Positions 33,241 to 43,801 of a DNA stretch of 64,000 nt are shown here, piece after piece. The notes beneath the pieces are model-generated. The model worked only from the letters and a program-made list of their open reading frames with translations, did not search any database and was not told the DNA's origin. Position numbers and translations under genes: made by a program. The DNA comes from Nissolia schottii (taxonomy: Eukaryota > Streptophyta > Magnoliopsida > Fabales > Fabaceae): positions 456,124 to 520,123 of the forward strand of contig QANU01076562.1 of NCBI GenBank assembly GCA_003254905.1. The letters are read 5' to 3'. The stretch's first letter is position 1. Each line of letters begins with the position of its first letter.

Positions 33241-33740
33241 TTATAAGGACGGGTAGGATAAGGACAACCACATAACAAAAGCATGAGGTGGCACACGTGC
33301 GAGTGCTAGAAACAGAGCGTAAATTTCACACGCGTGAGGCGGGTCCACCGCCACTCCTCCTCCAACAACAGAGAGAGGTCCAGCGCACTGTGCTAAAAAG
33401 GAAGAGAGGGAAACAGCCTCAGTGTATATTTTGCATAGATTCATCAGATCCTTGCCCCCACAACACCACCACCCACCCCTACCCTCTCAAAAAATAATAA
33501 AAATTTAAAGCGTAGAGGGACTCACCCCCCCCCCCCCTTCTTCTCTTCCTTCAATGCCCTCTTCACTTTTCTTGGGTCAGGGTGTACTCTCTCTTCCCTT
33601 NAGGGTGTACTCTCTTCCCTTCTCTTCTCTTACCCTTATCTCTTCCCTTCCCATCTCTTTTTCTTCTTTTCTTTTCATTTATTTTCTTTCCTTGAAAAAG
33701 ATCATTCCTATTTCAGAAGTAACCCATTCCCTGCAACAAG
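33241..33740 (+). promoter_or_regulatory. MCTP copy 2 promoter and first leader exon
   Basis: Homologous to 22680-22771 plus 23692-24049 of copy 1 but contiguous. The TATA position reads atttaaag (33503-33510) where copy 1 has atataaag. A run of C (33523-33537) precedes the pyrimidine-rich leader. At 33601 a single n separates two copies of gggtgtactctcttccctt, a likely unmerged contig join. The leader exon ends caacaag at 33740. Confidence 0.6.
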
Positions 33741-34608
33741 GTAAACTCACCTCATGGTTAGGCATTTCATAAATAAGCATAAAAATCCCTGCTTTATTTC
33801 TTTTCCTTTGCTTAGATTTTCTTTGATTTTTTTTTCTTCTTCTTTTTTCCATGTACCCTTTGCTGATTTAAGGCACCCATGTGGTACAAAATTAGATTTC
33901 TTCAAAACTATTTTTTTTGGTAAAAAATGGGATAATTTTTGGAAAATCTGTTCAGCTGAGAAGGTTATAAATGTACAAGATAATCAGAGTTGTGTGGCTG
34001 TTTTTGGTTAAGCCTTTTTTTTCATTACCTCTTTGGGTGTGTTGGGTAGCATAGAAAGTACTGAAAGAAGGGTAGTAAACTGAAGAGTGATGTTTGTTTC
34101 TGGAAAAAAATTGAGTTAACGGGTCTGTCTAAGAATGTTTAAAGTGTGAAACTTTGAAGCGTTAGCACCTTCATCTTGTTCTGCATTCTGCCGGCAACAG
34201 CCACCCACCAACATTCTAGATTTCAGATTGTTTTTTCTGTGCATGTGGAATCTGTACATTTTTATAATATATATTTATTATTTCTTTTTTGTTGTTGTGA
34301 TTATGTGTTTTTATAGGGTAAACAGTCGGATCTAGAGGCTTGAAGTGAAGGTCTTTGATTTTTGTTTAAGGTCACTTGTAAGCATCCTCCGCTCTTGGTT
34401 AAATCAGAGATCTATGGCTGTTTATTTATTAATCACCAATTTTGAGTCTCATATGTTGTTTCAACTTGCCCATATTTTAATGGTTAAATCAGAGATCTAT
34501 GACTGTTGTTTTGATTATTTTTTAATGTTTCCCGAATATTTAGGTGACTTGATTTGCTTGCCCTCTAACGGCTATTTGACTACTGTTTTTCTGTTTCCTG
34601 TTTTTTAG
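33741..34608 (+). promoter_or_regulatory. Two 5'-leader introns of MCTP copy 2
   Basis: Intron 1 runs from gtaaac at 33741 to ttatag at 34316 (576 bp). Leader exon 34317-34377. Intron 2 runs from gtaagc at 34378 to tttttag at 34608 (231 bp). Intron 1 is about 260 bp longer than in copy 1; the extra block is roughly 33797-34030. Confidence 0.65.
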
Positions 34609-34740
34609 GCTCGCACCAACCGTTTGTTTGTAATTCAAAGCATCTGTGTTCCTACGACTGGAATTCAACATTTGAAATTGTTCTGAACCAGCTTCTATAA
34701 TCAGAAGTTGGTGTCTCTTTTGGTGATTTGAACCTACAAG

Positions 34741-37065
34741 ATGCAGAGGCCACCACCAGAAGACTTTCTGCTGAAGGAGACCAAACCCCACCTCGGGGGA
34801 AAGGTCTCCGGTGACAAGCTTACTAGCACTTATGATCTTGTCGAGCAAATGCAGTACCTTTATGTGAGGGTTGTGAAGGCTAAGGACTTGCCTGCAAAGG
34901 ATGTCACTGGCAGTTGTGACCCTTATGTTGAGGTAAAGCTGGGGAACTACAAGGGCACCACCCGCCACTTTGAGAAGAAGACCAATCCCGAATGGAGCCA
35001 GGTTTTTGCGTTCTCAAAGGACCGGATTCAGGCCTCGGTGCTGGAGGTGACTGTGAAGGATAAGGATGTTGTTAAAGATGACTTCATCGGCCGCGTCTGG
35101 TTTGACCTCAATGAGGTTCCAAAGAGGGTTCCTCCAGATAGCCCTCTGGCACCGCAGTGGTATAGGCTGGAGGACAGAAAGGGGGACAAGGCGAAGGGAG
35201 AGCTGATGCTGGCTGTTTGGATGGGTACTCAAGCTGACGAAGCATTTCCTGAGGCCTGGCACTCGGATGCTGCGACGGTTAGTGGGACTGATGCTCTTGC
35301 AAACATTAGATCAAAGGTTTATCTATCTCCTAAGCTTTGGTATTTGAGGGTTAATGTGATAGAGGCACAAGACTTGATGCCGACTGACAAGGGTAGATAC
35401 CCTGAAGTTTTTGTGAAGGCCATATTGGGAAATCAGGCCTTGAGGACTAGAATCTCTCAGAGCCGGACTATCAATCCAATGTGGAACGAAGATTTGATGT
35501 TTGTGGCTGCGGAACCATTTGAGGAGCCCTTGATCTTGAGTGTGGAAGATAGAGTTGCCCCTAACAAAGAGGAAGTGTTGGGGCGGTGTGCAATTCCATT
35601 ACAAATAGTGGACAGGAGATTGGATCACAAACCTGTGAACACTAGGTGGTTTAATCTCGAGAAACATGTCGTTATTATGGAAGGGGAAAAGAAGAAGGAG
35701 ATCAAGTTTGCAAGCAGGATTCATATGAGAATATGTCTTGAAGGTGGTTATCATGTTTTGGATGAATCAACTCACTACAGCAGTGATCTTCGCCCTACTG
35801 CAAAGCAGCTTTGGAAGTCTAGTATTGGAGTTCTTGAGTTGGGGATACTGAATGCGCAGGGTTTGATGCCAATGAAAACGAAAGATGGGAGGGGGACAAC
35901 CGATGCTTATTGTGTAGCAAAATATGGACAGAAGTGGGTGCGAACAAGGACAATTATTGATAGCTTTGCGCCCAGGTGGAATGAGCAATACACTTGGGAG
36001 GTCTTTGATCCTTGCACAGTCATTACAATTGGTGTCTTTGATAACTGTCACTTGCACGGTGGTGATAAGGGTGGCGGGGCAAAAGATTCTAGGATTGGGA
36101 AGGTAAGGATTCGGCTTTCCACCCTTGAGACGGATCGTGTCTATACACATTCCTATCCACTTCTAGTTCTTAATCCGAATGGGGTGAAGAAAATGGGTGA
36201 AATTCACTTGGCTGTGAGGTTTACTTGTTCTTCTTTGCTTAACATGATGCACATGTATACGCATCCCTTGTTGCCTAAGATGCATTATATTTACCCTCTG
36301 ACTGTCAGCCAGCTCGACAGTTTGAGGCACCAAGCAACTCAGATAGTTTCGATGAGACTGAGTCGCGCTGAGCCACCATTAAGAAAGGAGATAGTGGAAT
36401 ATATGCTGGATGTGGGTTCCCATATGTGGAGTATGAGAAGAAGCAAGGCCAACTTTTTCAGGATCATGGGAGTTTTGAGTGGATTGATTGCGGTGGGAAA
36501 ATGGTTTGACCAGATTTGCAACTGGAAAAACCCCATTACCACGGTTCTGATCCATATCTTGTTCATAATATTGGTCATGTACCCTGAGCTTATCTTACCC
36601 ACCATATTCCTTTACCTCTTCTTGATTGGAGTTTGGTACTACAGATGGAGGCCAAGGCACCCTCCTCACATGGACACTCGTCTCTCTCACGCAGATTCTG
36701 CTCACCCTGATGAACTAGACGAAGAATTTGACTCGTTCCCAACTTCCAGACCTTCTGACATCGTGAGGATGCGATATGATCGGCTTAGAAGTATTGCCGG
36801 GAGGATACAGACTGTGGTTGGCGATTTGGCCACACAAGGGGAAAGGCTGCAGTCTTTGCTCAGCTGGAGGGATCCAAGAGCTACGGCGCTGTTTGTGATT
36901 TTCTGTCTGGTTACTGCCATTGTCCTCTATGTCACTCCATTCCAAGTTGTGGCACTCCTGACTGGAATTTACATCTTGAGACATCCCCGGTTCCGCCACA
37001 AGCTTCCTTCGGTGCCGCTGAATTTCTTCCGGAGGCTGCCTGCAAGAACTGATTGCATGCTTTGA
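34741..37065 (+). CDS. MCTP4: Multiple C2 domain and transmembrane region protein, copy 2 (MCTP3/4, FTIP3/4-like)
   Basis: 774 aa, single coding exon, same architecture as copy 1: three C2 domains (about 39-139, 199-299, 361-484) and the C-terminal PRT_C region with two hydrophobic hairpins. Differences from copy 1 are one missing Gly after LGG and Val119-Trp120 in place of Ile-Leu at the start of a C2-A strand; the rest of the protein is the same. Synonymous changes cluster in the first 513 bp (about 16) and the last 112 bp (5), with none in 35251-36953. The upstream and downstream flanks are clearly diverged, so both copies are real loci unless the assembly filled one from the other. Likely a redundant plasmodesmal ER-plasma membrane tether; role by homology to Arabidopsis MCTP3/MCTP4. 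Confidence 0.96.
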   Translation: MQRPPPEDFLLKETKPHLGGKVSGDKLTSTYDLVEQMQYLYVRVVKAKDLPAKDVTGSCDPYVEVKLGNYKGTTRHFEKKTNPEWSQVFAFSKDRIQASVLEVTVKDKDVVKDDFIGRVWFDLNEVPKRVPPDSPLAPQWYRLEDRKGDKAKGELMLAVWMGTQADEAFPEAWHSDAATVSGTDALANIRSKVYLSPKLWYLRVNVIEAQDLMPTDKGRYPEVFVKAILGNQALRTRISQSRTINPMWNEDLMFVAAEPFEEPLILSVEDRVAPNKEEVLGRCAIPLQIVDRRLDHKPVNTRWFNLEKHVVIMEGEKKKEIKFASRIHMRICLEGGYHVLDESTHYSSDLRPTAKQLWKSSIGVLELGILNAQGLMPMKTKDGRGTTDAYCVAKYGQKWVRTRTIIDSFAPRWNEQYTWEVFDPCTVITIGVFDNCHLHGGDKGGGAKDSRIGKVRIRLSTLETDRVYTHSYPLLVLNPNGVKKMGEIHLAVRFTCSSLLNMMHMYTHPLLPKMHYIYPLTVSQLDSLRHQATQIVSMRLSRAEPPLRKEIVEYMLDVGSHMWSMRRSKANFFRIMGVLSGLIAVGKWFDQICNWKNPITTVLIHILFIILVMYPELILPTIFLYLFLIGVWYYRWRPRHPPHMDTRLSHADSAHPDELDEEFDSFPTSRPSDIVRMRYDRLRSIAGRIQTVVGDLATQGERLQSLLSWRDPRATALFVIFCLVTAIVLYVTPFQVVALLTGIYILRHPRFRHKLPSVPLNFFRRLPARTDCML

Positions 37066-38825
37066 GTCATGGAAAAAGTGCAGAAACAAATATGGAGTTT
37101 GCTTTACTTTCATTGTTAAGCACCAGATTTTGGTTTCTGGTTTTATGTCATATGTCCTTCTCCTGAAGGCAAGAGTAGATTTTGTGGATTTGCAGTTCAT
37201 TATTTATGTGATAGGATTTTTCTATTTTAAACTCGATGGTTTAATGTGTAATTTTTGTAGGCTGTGAGCTGAAATTAACTTGTGCTTAATCAAACTTCAT
37301 GTTTAGTTTAGATGTAGTAGTAATATTTTCTCAATTAAAGTCTGGACTAATCACCTCAAATGGTGATGGATGTGAATTGTGATTTCTAGTATCTTCATAT
37401 CTTTGTCAACAGAAGTTGGGCACCGGTTAACATGGAACCAGGGACCAAATTGGTGCAAGTGTTATAACTGACAATTTTAATTGTTGATGTTGAATTTCTA
37501 TTTTTGATCCCAAAAGTTTTCAAAATGTAATTTTGATATTGCACTTTTATTGATAAATTCGTAAAATTTTATTGATTATTATATTTTGAGTCTAAATTGT
37601 AATTAGTACAATAATTAATTATTGTTAATTTGGATTAAGGTAATTGGTTAATCACGAAATGATCATTTCACCTCTTTTCACTTCAATAATTTTTCTCATG
37701 CTAGTGTTGCCACCATCATCTCTGGCACCACCAACACCTGCTGGCCCTAACTTCCGCCCTTATTCTTGACGTTGTAGCCTCTTTTGGCAATGCTTCTTCC
37801 CTGTCAAAGATGATCGTGACAATTCTCTCAGTTGCGTCTTCGTTACTTCCTTGCCAAAGATCTCGTTGCAGAGCCATGGATCTTGTCTTTATTTCTTCCC
37901 CATCAAAGATTCTCTCCTTTTCATATTATGTTTACCCATCTTTCCGTTCATTTATATTATCAATCAATTGTTAATGTAGTCATTGGCTTTAAATAAATGG
38001 TGAAAAAAAGGTGAGATGATAAACATAATCATAACCTTGTTCTTTTCATTTTGAAAAGATCTTGATCCATTGTAATTTTATGTGCTCATGAAGCACGCAT
38101 ATTTATCATCAATTAATAATTTTGTTTATCATGTATTTTTAATTACTAAAAATTAAATCAATGGATTTGTGGAATACATATTAAATATGTTTTATGAGCA
38201 CATAAAAATTTCTTTTTGATCTACTGATGTTATGTTTGTTTATTGTTATTCTCTACATTTTCTTTATTATTGTTTGAGGTTAATTTTGATACACCATTAG
38301 TGAGGTATTGTTATATACACCTAAATTACTTATATTTTCTTATTTTTTAATAATGATAATTTTGAAATAGTTTTAATGACATGTTATGAATGGAGTAAAT
38401 CTTTAAATTTGCCTTTAGAATTGTAAGCATCAATCTAATTTGTCTTTAGATTATAGAAATGATCATATAAGTCTCTAAAATTGTTAAAAGTCGATCAAGT
38501 TAGTTCTTCGATATCGGTTAAATTAATTTTTTTAAGGATTAACTTGATTGACTTTTAATAACCTCGTATTTTAATATGACCATTTTCATAATGTGGTGAC
38601 CAATTTGACAAATGCAGACAACTCTATGGATAAATTTAAAGGTTTACTCTTTATAAATAATTGGATTGGATGACATTTTAGAGTTCGTTCCACATTTTAT
38701 TAAAATTAAATCATAATTCTTTAGTATTTGTAATTCGATCCTCTGCAATTTTCTGACAATAATATTACTACAATTTTTTGTACAAGTTTACCAGAGGAAT
38801 GCATGTGGGGTATGGTTTCCTATGG
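37066..38825 (+). other. MCTP copy 2 3' UTR and duplicated 3' flank with insertions
   Basis: The first about 350 bp align to the copy 1 3' UTR. Then about 37430-38220 has no counterpart in copy 1; a GC-richer fragment at 37690-37900 (ccaccatcatctctggcacc) reads like a decayed coding piece but was not recognised. Homology returns at 38225-38260 and 38700-38825. A small TIR element sits between those blocks. Confidence 0.55.
38395..38650. mobile_element. Small TIR element in the copy 2 3' flank
   Basis: Ends ggagtaaatctttaaattt and, inverted, agagtaaacctttaaattt. Inside are ttgatcgacttt-type inverted words. Copy 1 lacks it at the equivalent place, so the insertion postdates the duplication. 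About 255 bp, non-coding. An element with similar ends lies at 45199-45476. Confidence 0.55.
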
Positions 38826-41202
38826 ACAGTGTGACATTTAAAAAATTAAAAGAAATAAAAACTGAATCTGCATTGTCCCTTTTACTATGCTGCTGCATAT
38901 TTATTTCAAGTTGCATTTATTTTGCTTGGATTCAAGTTTGGGAATGGGGACAATAATTCGAGGAGATGACAGACAGAGATGCCACCGCAATAATTGGGTT
39001 TATGCTAGTTATTGTTGGGTCTTATTAAGGTATTTGTTAAATAATTTAAAATATTATATATTATTAAAAATATATGTTTCATTTTTTTTCTATACAAAAT
39101 TATTATTTATATTATCTTAACAAGTGTTCTTAGTAAAAAAAATTTAATCAAATGTTTGTATTGATTGCATTGCATGACGGGGTAGAACAGTCCGGTGTAA
39201 AACAACTAAACAAGTAGTCTTCTATATATTGAGTTCATTTATTTATTCTATTTAAATGGAGAAACGCAATAAAAAAACTGTCACTTGTATATTCTACATA
39301 AATACTCCATAAATTATCATAAGTAAACTTGACTGAGAGAGTAGTAACTCATATTATCCCTTAATCATGTAATGTCAATTCAATTCTCACTCGTAATAAT
39401 AAAAAATATTTACTTATAAATGAATTAACCAGTGCACTCCACAAAGAATATATTAGGTTCACTAAGAAAAGTTATCATAACTAAAAATATTTAAATGAGA
39501 AAACTTCAGTATTAAAAAATAATTTTATTCAAGTCCAAGCGTGACTTCTGAGTTGTGATTGAGCTTATATTAAGTTAGTAGTTTTTGAATTGAATAAGAG
39601 TTCGTGTTCGATTCTCATCTTCTCACCGTCTTGTTTAATATATATATATATACACTCTTTTGAATTCTTCCCCTTTGCGCTAGCTTGTAGGGTAAATTCG
39701 GATTCACAATTGGAAAATGATATCACAGCCTATTTTGTATTATTATAAATTTCATGTGTAAATTGACCAAAAGCAGAAGTCCCCTAAAAAGAGAGTGCAA
39801 CTTTTATAAACATTTGAATATTCCTCCCTTGACTTAACTTTTAAGATAGAGTTACCTACATATTCTAACAAACTTTCTGTGTTTCATTTGGGGGAAAGAA
39901 TAAGGAGGGTCTATTGTAGATTTTTCTCAAATAATGCTTACCATCTGTTCCTAGAATATCCTTTATACCGACCAAAAAACCAAAAGAATATCCTTTTTCC
40001 GTATGGAGAAAACTTTGCTTTATACAACCGTAATCATAATAATTTAACTACGCCATTTTTCATTTAGGTTTTTGGTAAGTAATAATACGCTATTATTATT
40101 ATTAGTAGTAGTGTGTCTTAAGAGACACTTTGTACTTATTAAGTATGGAACAAATTAAACATATAAATGTAATAATTTTAATTATAAATATTAATTTTAC
40201 CATAACTCTCTCACTATAACTTTAAGCATAAAAAACAATAATAATAATAATAATAAAAATAAATAAATAAATAAATAAATAAACTCCTCCATTCTTGTCG
40301 TTCCCATACCCTATCTAACAATACTCACCCCATAACCCTTCAAGCGTGGAACACTAACGTGAATCAATTATTTATTTGTGAAAAATTTAAATAAATAATA
40401 CAAAATAAACTATATATGAAAAAAAAAATTTGAATACCATTTTTTTAGATACCGAAAGCGGTTACAAATTATATATGCATTATATATTAGTAAGTATAGA
40501 TTATTATTATCATTATTATTACTAGTGGCCAGTATAGCAAAGATTAAACATAAGAATACATAAATGTATAAATAAACTCTCTCTCTCTCTCTCTCAGCAT
40601 AAAAGAAATCACAATAAATAAATAAACTCTCCCACTCTCCTCCCTTATTCCTAGGGATGGGAACAGGCTAAGTTAGACCCGACTTTTAACAAGCCAAGTC
40701 TATATTATACCTTATTGATCTAAGTCTGGTCTGTGGTCTATTGTAGTTAGCATAAGTCTGACCTGTTAAAAGGTTTGGCTTAACCTGAAGCCTGTTAACA
40801 ATGCTTATAATTTAAAAAAAAATCATAGAATAGCAAATAAAATTTTTGGAACAATTCAAGAACACAATAATACTCATTCTTGAAAAAGAAAAAAAACCTT
40901 ATTCAACCGTTGTAACTAAATCAAAATGATTGATGAAATAATTCATATAAAAAAAACATGAAAAAAAAAAAAACAAACAACACCCTTTTTCTTATCTCTT
41001 TCTCAAAACTAAGGGTGCATGATAGATATTTGAATAATAGTGGGTACGGAAGAAGAACCACTCTACCATGGAAACCCCAAACACTTCCCAACAACTTGCC
41101 CCTGTGTCCTTAACCTCCAAGCTTTCTATAGATATTCCAGAATCTTGTAAAAAGACTTTAGCCTCAAAGATCGATAATCTTATAGAATATTCCCATGTTC
41201 CA
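38826..41202. other. Intergenic, no gene seen
   Basis: No supported gene. Contains microsatellites and a low-confidence SINE-like word set (ttaagttagtagttttt...gttcgtgttcgattctc) near 39570-39625. Confidence 0.4.
40237..40283. repeat. ATA and AAAT microsatellites
   Basis: An (aat)n run is followed directly by (aaat)n. A separate (ct)n of about ten units lies at 40577-40595. Confidence 0.9.
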
Positions 41203-41367
41203 TGTAACATCCCGATTTTTTCTTAGAGAAATATTCGTAAACATAAATAATTAATTAATTTTCTAAGCATGATTAGAGAATTAAGATGGAAAATTCTAGT
41301 TAAGATATCCCTAGGAATTTACACGTGTCGCAGTAGAAAATTCGGCTGACAACTGAACAGTCGTTGN
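41203..41367 (+). mobile_element. LTR-like start
   Basis: Begins TGTAACATCCCGATTTTT, a common start of plant gypsy LTRs, and runs to the single n at 41367, after which unrelated coding-like sequence begins. The other LTR end is not visible. Confidence 0.35.
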
Positions 41368-42381
41368 GAGATCAGCCCGGATCTCATCAAGCTCTAGAGA
41401 CAAGAAGGGTATGTTGCGCTCCATTTGGGCGCCGTCAGGCTTGTCCTTACCCTCCACGGACGGAAGGCTCTCCCCGTCATCGCCCGAGTTACTTTGCTTG
41501 ACTCTACTTTTGTGGAGTATGAGCATGCCGTCATCGGAACCGTCATAACCACCCTCAACGCAGGCAGCGTGGTCCTGACTATGTTTCTGAACTTCAATGT
41601 CCAGCTAAAAGATCCGACCTTGCCGAGAAGGTTCAAGGTACAGGTCCAGATCACTGGAGCAAAATAGGACATGCCGGCCCTGTCGGCAACCTTGGCTCAT
41701 CAACTCATATACTGCCTGCAGGATCATTGTTTTGACCTGCCCACAGCAAAAGAGTACCATGACCATACTATGATGATCGTAGCTGATATGGATGAAAAGC
41801 TACCCTCGATCATCCAAGTGCCCAAGCAATTGCCCAAGGAAGAGTTGCAGAAACTCATGCCCATGGAATGCGTAACTGGATATGAAACATATAAGCAAAA
41901 CTTTAAGCCTGTTGTCTCAACGGACTACAGCTACAGAAGAACCGCAACAGGAGCAGTCAAAACGATCTTCAAACCCCAGGATGAGTCCTCATCCAGCGGG
42001 ACAGACTCTTCCGTCTTTCATACTATGATGATTTTCCTGGGAGAAGCGGAGACTGACATACCAGTCTATGCGGTAGCAGCAGACGGACATCTCATCTACT
42101 CAGATAAGATGAATGGCCATTTTCCTTGGGACGTTGACCCCGAGATGTGTGACTCCGACTGCAGCTGCGATGAAGCAGACAGTGATGATGAGGAAGAACC
42201 TGGCTGGAGAATCTCAAGGCGACAGAGAAGGGTCAGGAAGTCATGTAAACCCATGCCTCCATTCAGAAGACCAAAGCCCGAGCAGGGACCATGGGTTGAC
42301 ATCTGGAAAAAGGAGAAACATCTACCCTTGTATAATGAGGGACTTCGGATCCTGAAAAAAGAAAAGTATCCTCCTCCTTGA
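41368..42381 (+). pseudogene. Plant movement-protein-like coding region (30K superfamily), interrupted
   Basis: One plus-strand frame from 41368 to 42381 looks coding throughout. It has in-frame stops at about 41398 and 41665-41667. The part after the second stop is an open 236-aa ORF (41671-42381). The N-terminal piece has the layout of viral movement proteins (PF01107 type): a hydrophobic strand, a D..F..YEHA..GT motif, a TTLNAGSV motif, NFN, and KVQVQITGA. Further on, the frame is rich in Pro, then in acidic residues around CDSDCSCDEADSDDEEE, and ends KKEKYPPP. Such sequences occur in endogenous pararetroviruses and in some plant retroelements. No polymerase is nearby. GC content is much higher than the surroundings. 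Confidence 0.6.
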
Positions 42382-42382
42382 C

Positions 42383-42503
42383 TGTAACGGGCATAAGTCC
42401 TTGGGAGAACCACACCCCAAAAGCTAGCTATTAGGGAGGGAGATCCCAAGGCCTTATAAGGCCCCTCTTTCAAGGAAACCCACCCGATGTGGGACTCGTT
42501 ACA
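42383..42503. mobile_element. 121-bp TG...CA LTR-like repeat
   Basis: Starts TGTAACGGGCATAAG just after the movement-like ORF stop and ends GGGACTCGTTACA, with short inverted ends (TGTAACG/CGTTACA). Contains ccttataaggcc, a TATA-like core, and the word gatgtgggact common in plant LTR sequences. No second copy in the window, so solo or partial. Confidence 0.4.
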
Positions 42504-42629
42504 ATACACCCCCCTTCGAGAGCCGACGTCCCGGCAGTTCCACTCTACGGTACTTCACTCGGCGCTTCACTCAGCCTTTTGCTGGTCAGCCCCTCCGGTC
42601 AGAACCCTCCGTAGGTAGCCCTCTCCGTT

Positions 42630-42921
42630 TGGCCGGCTCTCAACGAGAGCACCAATTGTAATGAAGTGATTTTGTAATGGAATGGATTATGGATAGAAAT
42701 GGAATGTTAATAGTATTTTCTGCATTTGTGGTAGTGAATTACAAGGAATTGGATAGTGATGGAAAACTAGAGAGAAGAAGAATCCTTAGAGAGAGGGTAG
42801 GATTAGGCGCAATATCATTTTCCATGCTAATGCAATACCCTTCTCCCCCTATTTATAATAAAATTGGCTCCACTAATTGGACCAATTTCTATTTGGGCTT
42901 TACCCACACAAGTCCGTTACA
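42630..42921 (-). mobile_element. LTR with adjacent primer-binding site, minus orientation
   Basis: 42657-42921 starts TGTAATGAAG and ends GTCCGTTACA. Its minus strand holds a TATA box (ttataaatag, near 42850). Immediately past the LTR on the minus strand comes attggtgctctcgttgagag, which resembles the ttggtgctttcattgagagc found after LTRs of many plant gypsy elements. No coding region follows, so only the 5' end of the element remains. Confidence 0.5.
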
Positions 42922-43639
42922 ATGACTCTGGAGAGGGCATCGTCGTCAAACCAAGCACGACTGCAAGAGCGACCTAAGTGATTGGGTGTGGGAGCCTGTG
43001 AATATAATCTGCGAGTTTGAGTGTGAGATCTGTGAGCATGTGAGTATGACTAGAGGAGGAGAGAACAAAGAACAAAGGGAAATGGAAAATGATGACGATC
43101 GGTGGTTGGAAGTCCAGAGTGGCAACGACGAGCTATTGCAAGAGAGATGGAAGAAAATGAAAAGGTAGAGGATTTGAAGGATGAGAGTGTCGATTGAATG
43201 AAAGAATGCGAATAAGGGATCTGATGTTAAGTTAGTGGATTAGGCTTTAACATTTTTTAAAGTGGGAGAAATAATATTATTTAATAAAAAAGTATGCACT
43301 CTTATCACAACATAATGCATTGACTTAGTGGTGAAGCATTGTGCTTTTTGCAAGGGATCACAAGTTCTACACCAGCTTTTGGTATTTTCTATTTTGTAAA
43401 AAAATATGTTCAACATATACATAGTGCCTGTAAGGCTTCATAACAAGTCATCGCTGAACATAGAAACATGACCACTACTTCATGTTGGTGTGTGAAAATA
43501 AGTTACATGGGTTACTGACTTCAAAATTGACTTAATAATATAACAAGCTATAAATGGACTTAAATAAAAAAAGTTAAAACACAATTCTAGGCGGGTCAGG
43601 TTGGATAAGGAGGGTTAGGTTAAGTAGTCTCATGTACAT
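42922..43639. other. Intergenic; possible short SINE-like piece
   Basis: 42930-43190 is GC-richer with open frames but no recognised protein. Around 43318-43390, tagtggtgaagcattgtgc...gatcacaagttc resembles the A and B boxes of a tRNA-derived SINE; support is weak. Confidence 0.25.
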
Positions 43640-43801
43640 GATTTACGTGACCAAGTTAATTATCACATCAACAGTTAACAGTCCAATTAGATAGCAAGAC
43701 TAAAATAAAAAAAAAATAGAATAACGATTTTCTAACGAAATTTTTTTAGGGATAAAATTTAAAATTTAAAATTTTTGAGAGATTAAAAATATATTAAACC
43801 C
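43640..43801. mobile_element. Single MULE terminus, truncated
   Basis: Ends attaaaccc at 43801 after gattaaaaatatattaaac, preceded by acgtgaccaagttaattatc and gtccaattag words, as in the right TIR of the MULE at 45954. The left partner is missing. Confidence 0.5.

Noticed and set aside
38826..39120. Third pectinesterase or MCTP fragment after copy 2
   Set aside because: No alignable sequence was found beyond 38825.
43318..43390. tRNA gene or SINE with A and B boxes
   Set aside because: No cloverleaf can be drawn with confidence and the B box is degenerate; kept only as a weak remark.
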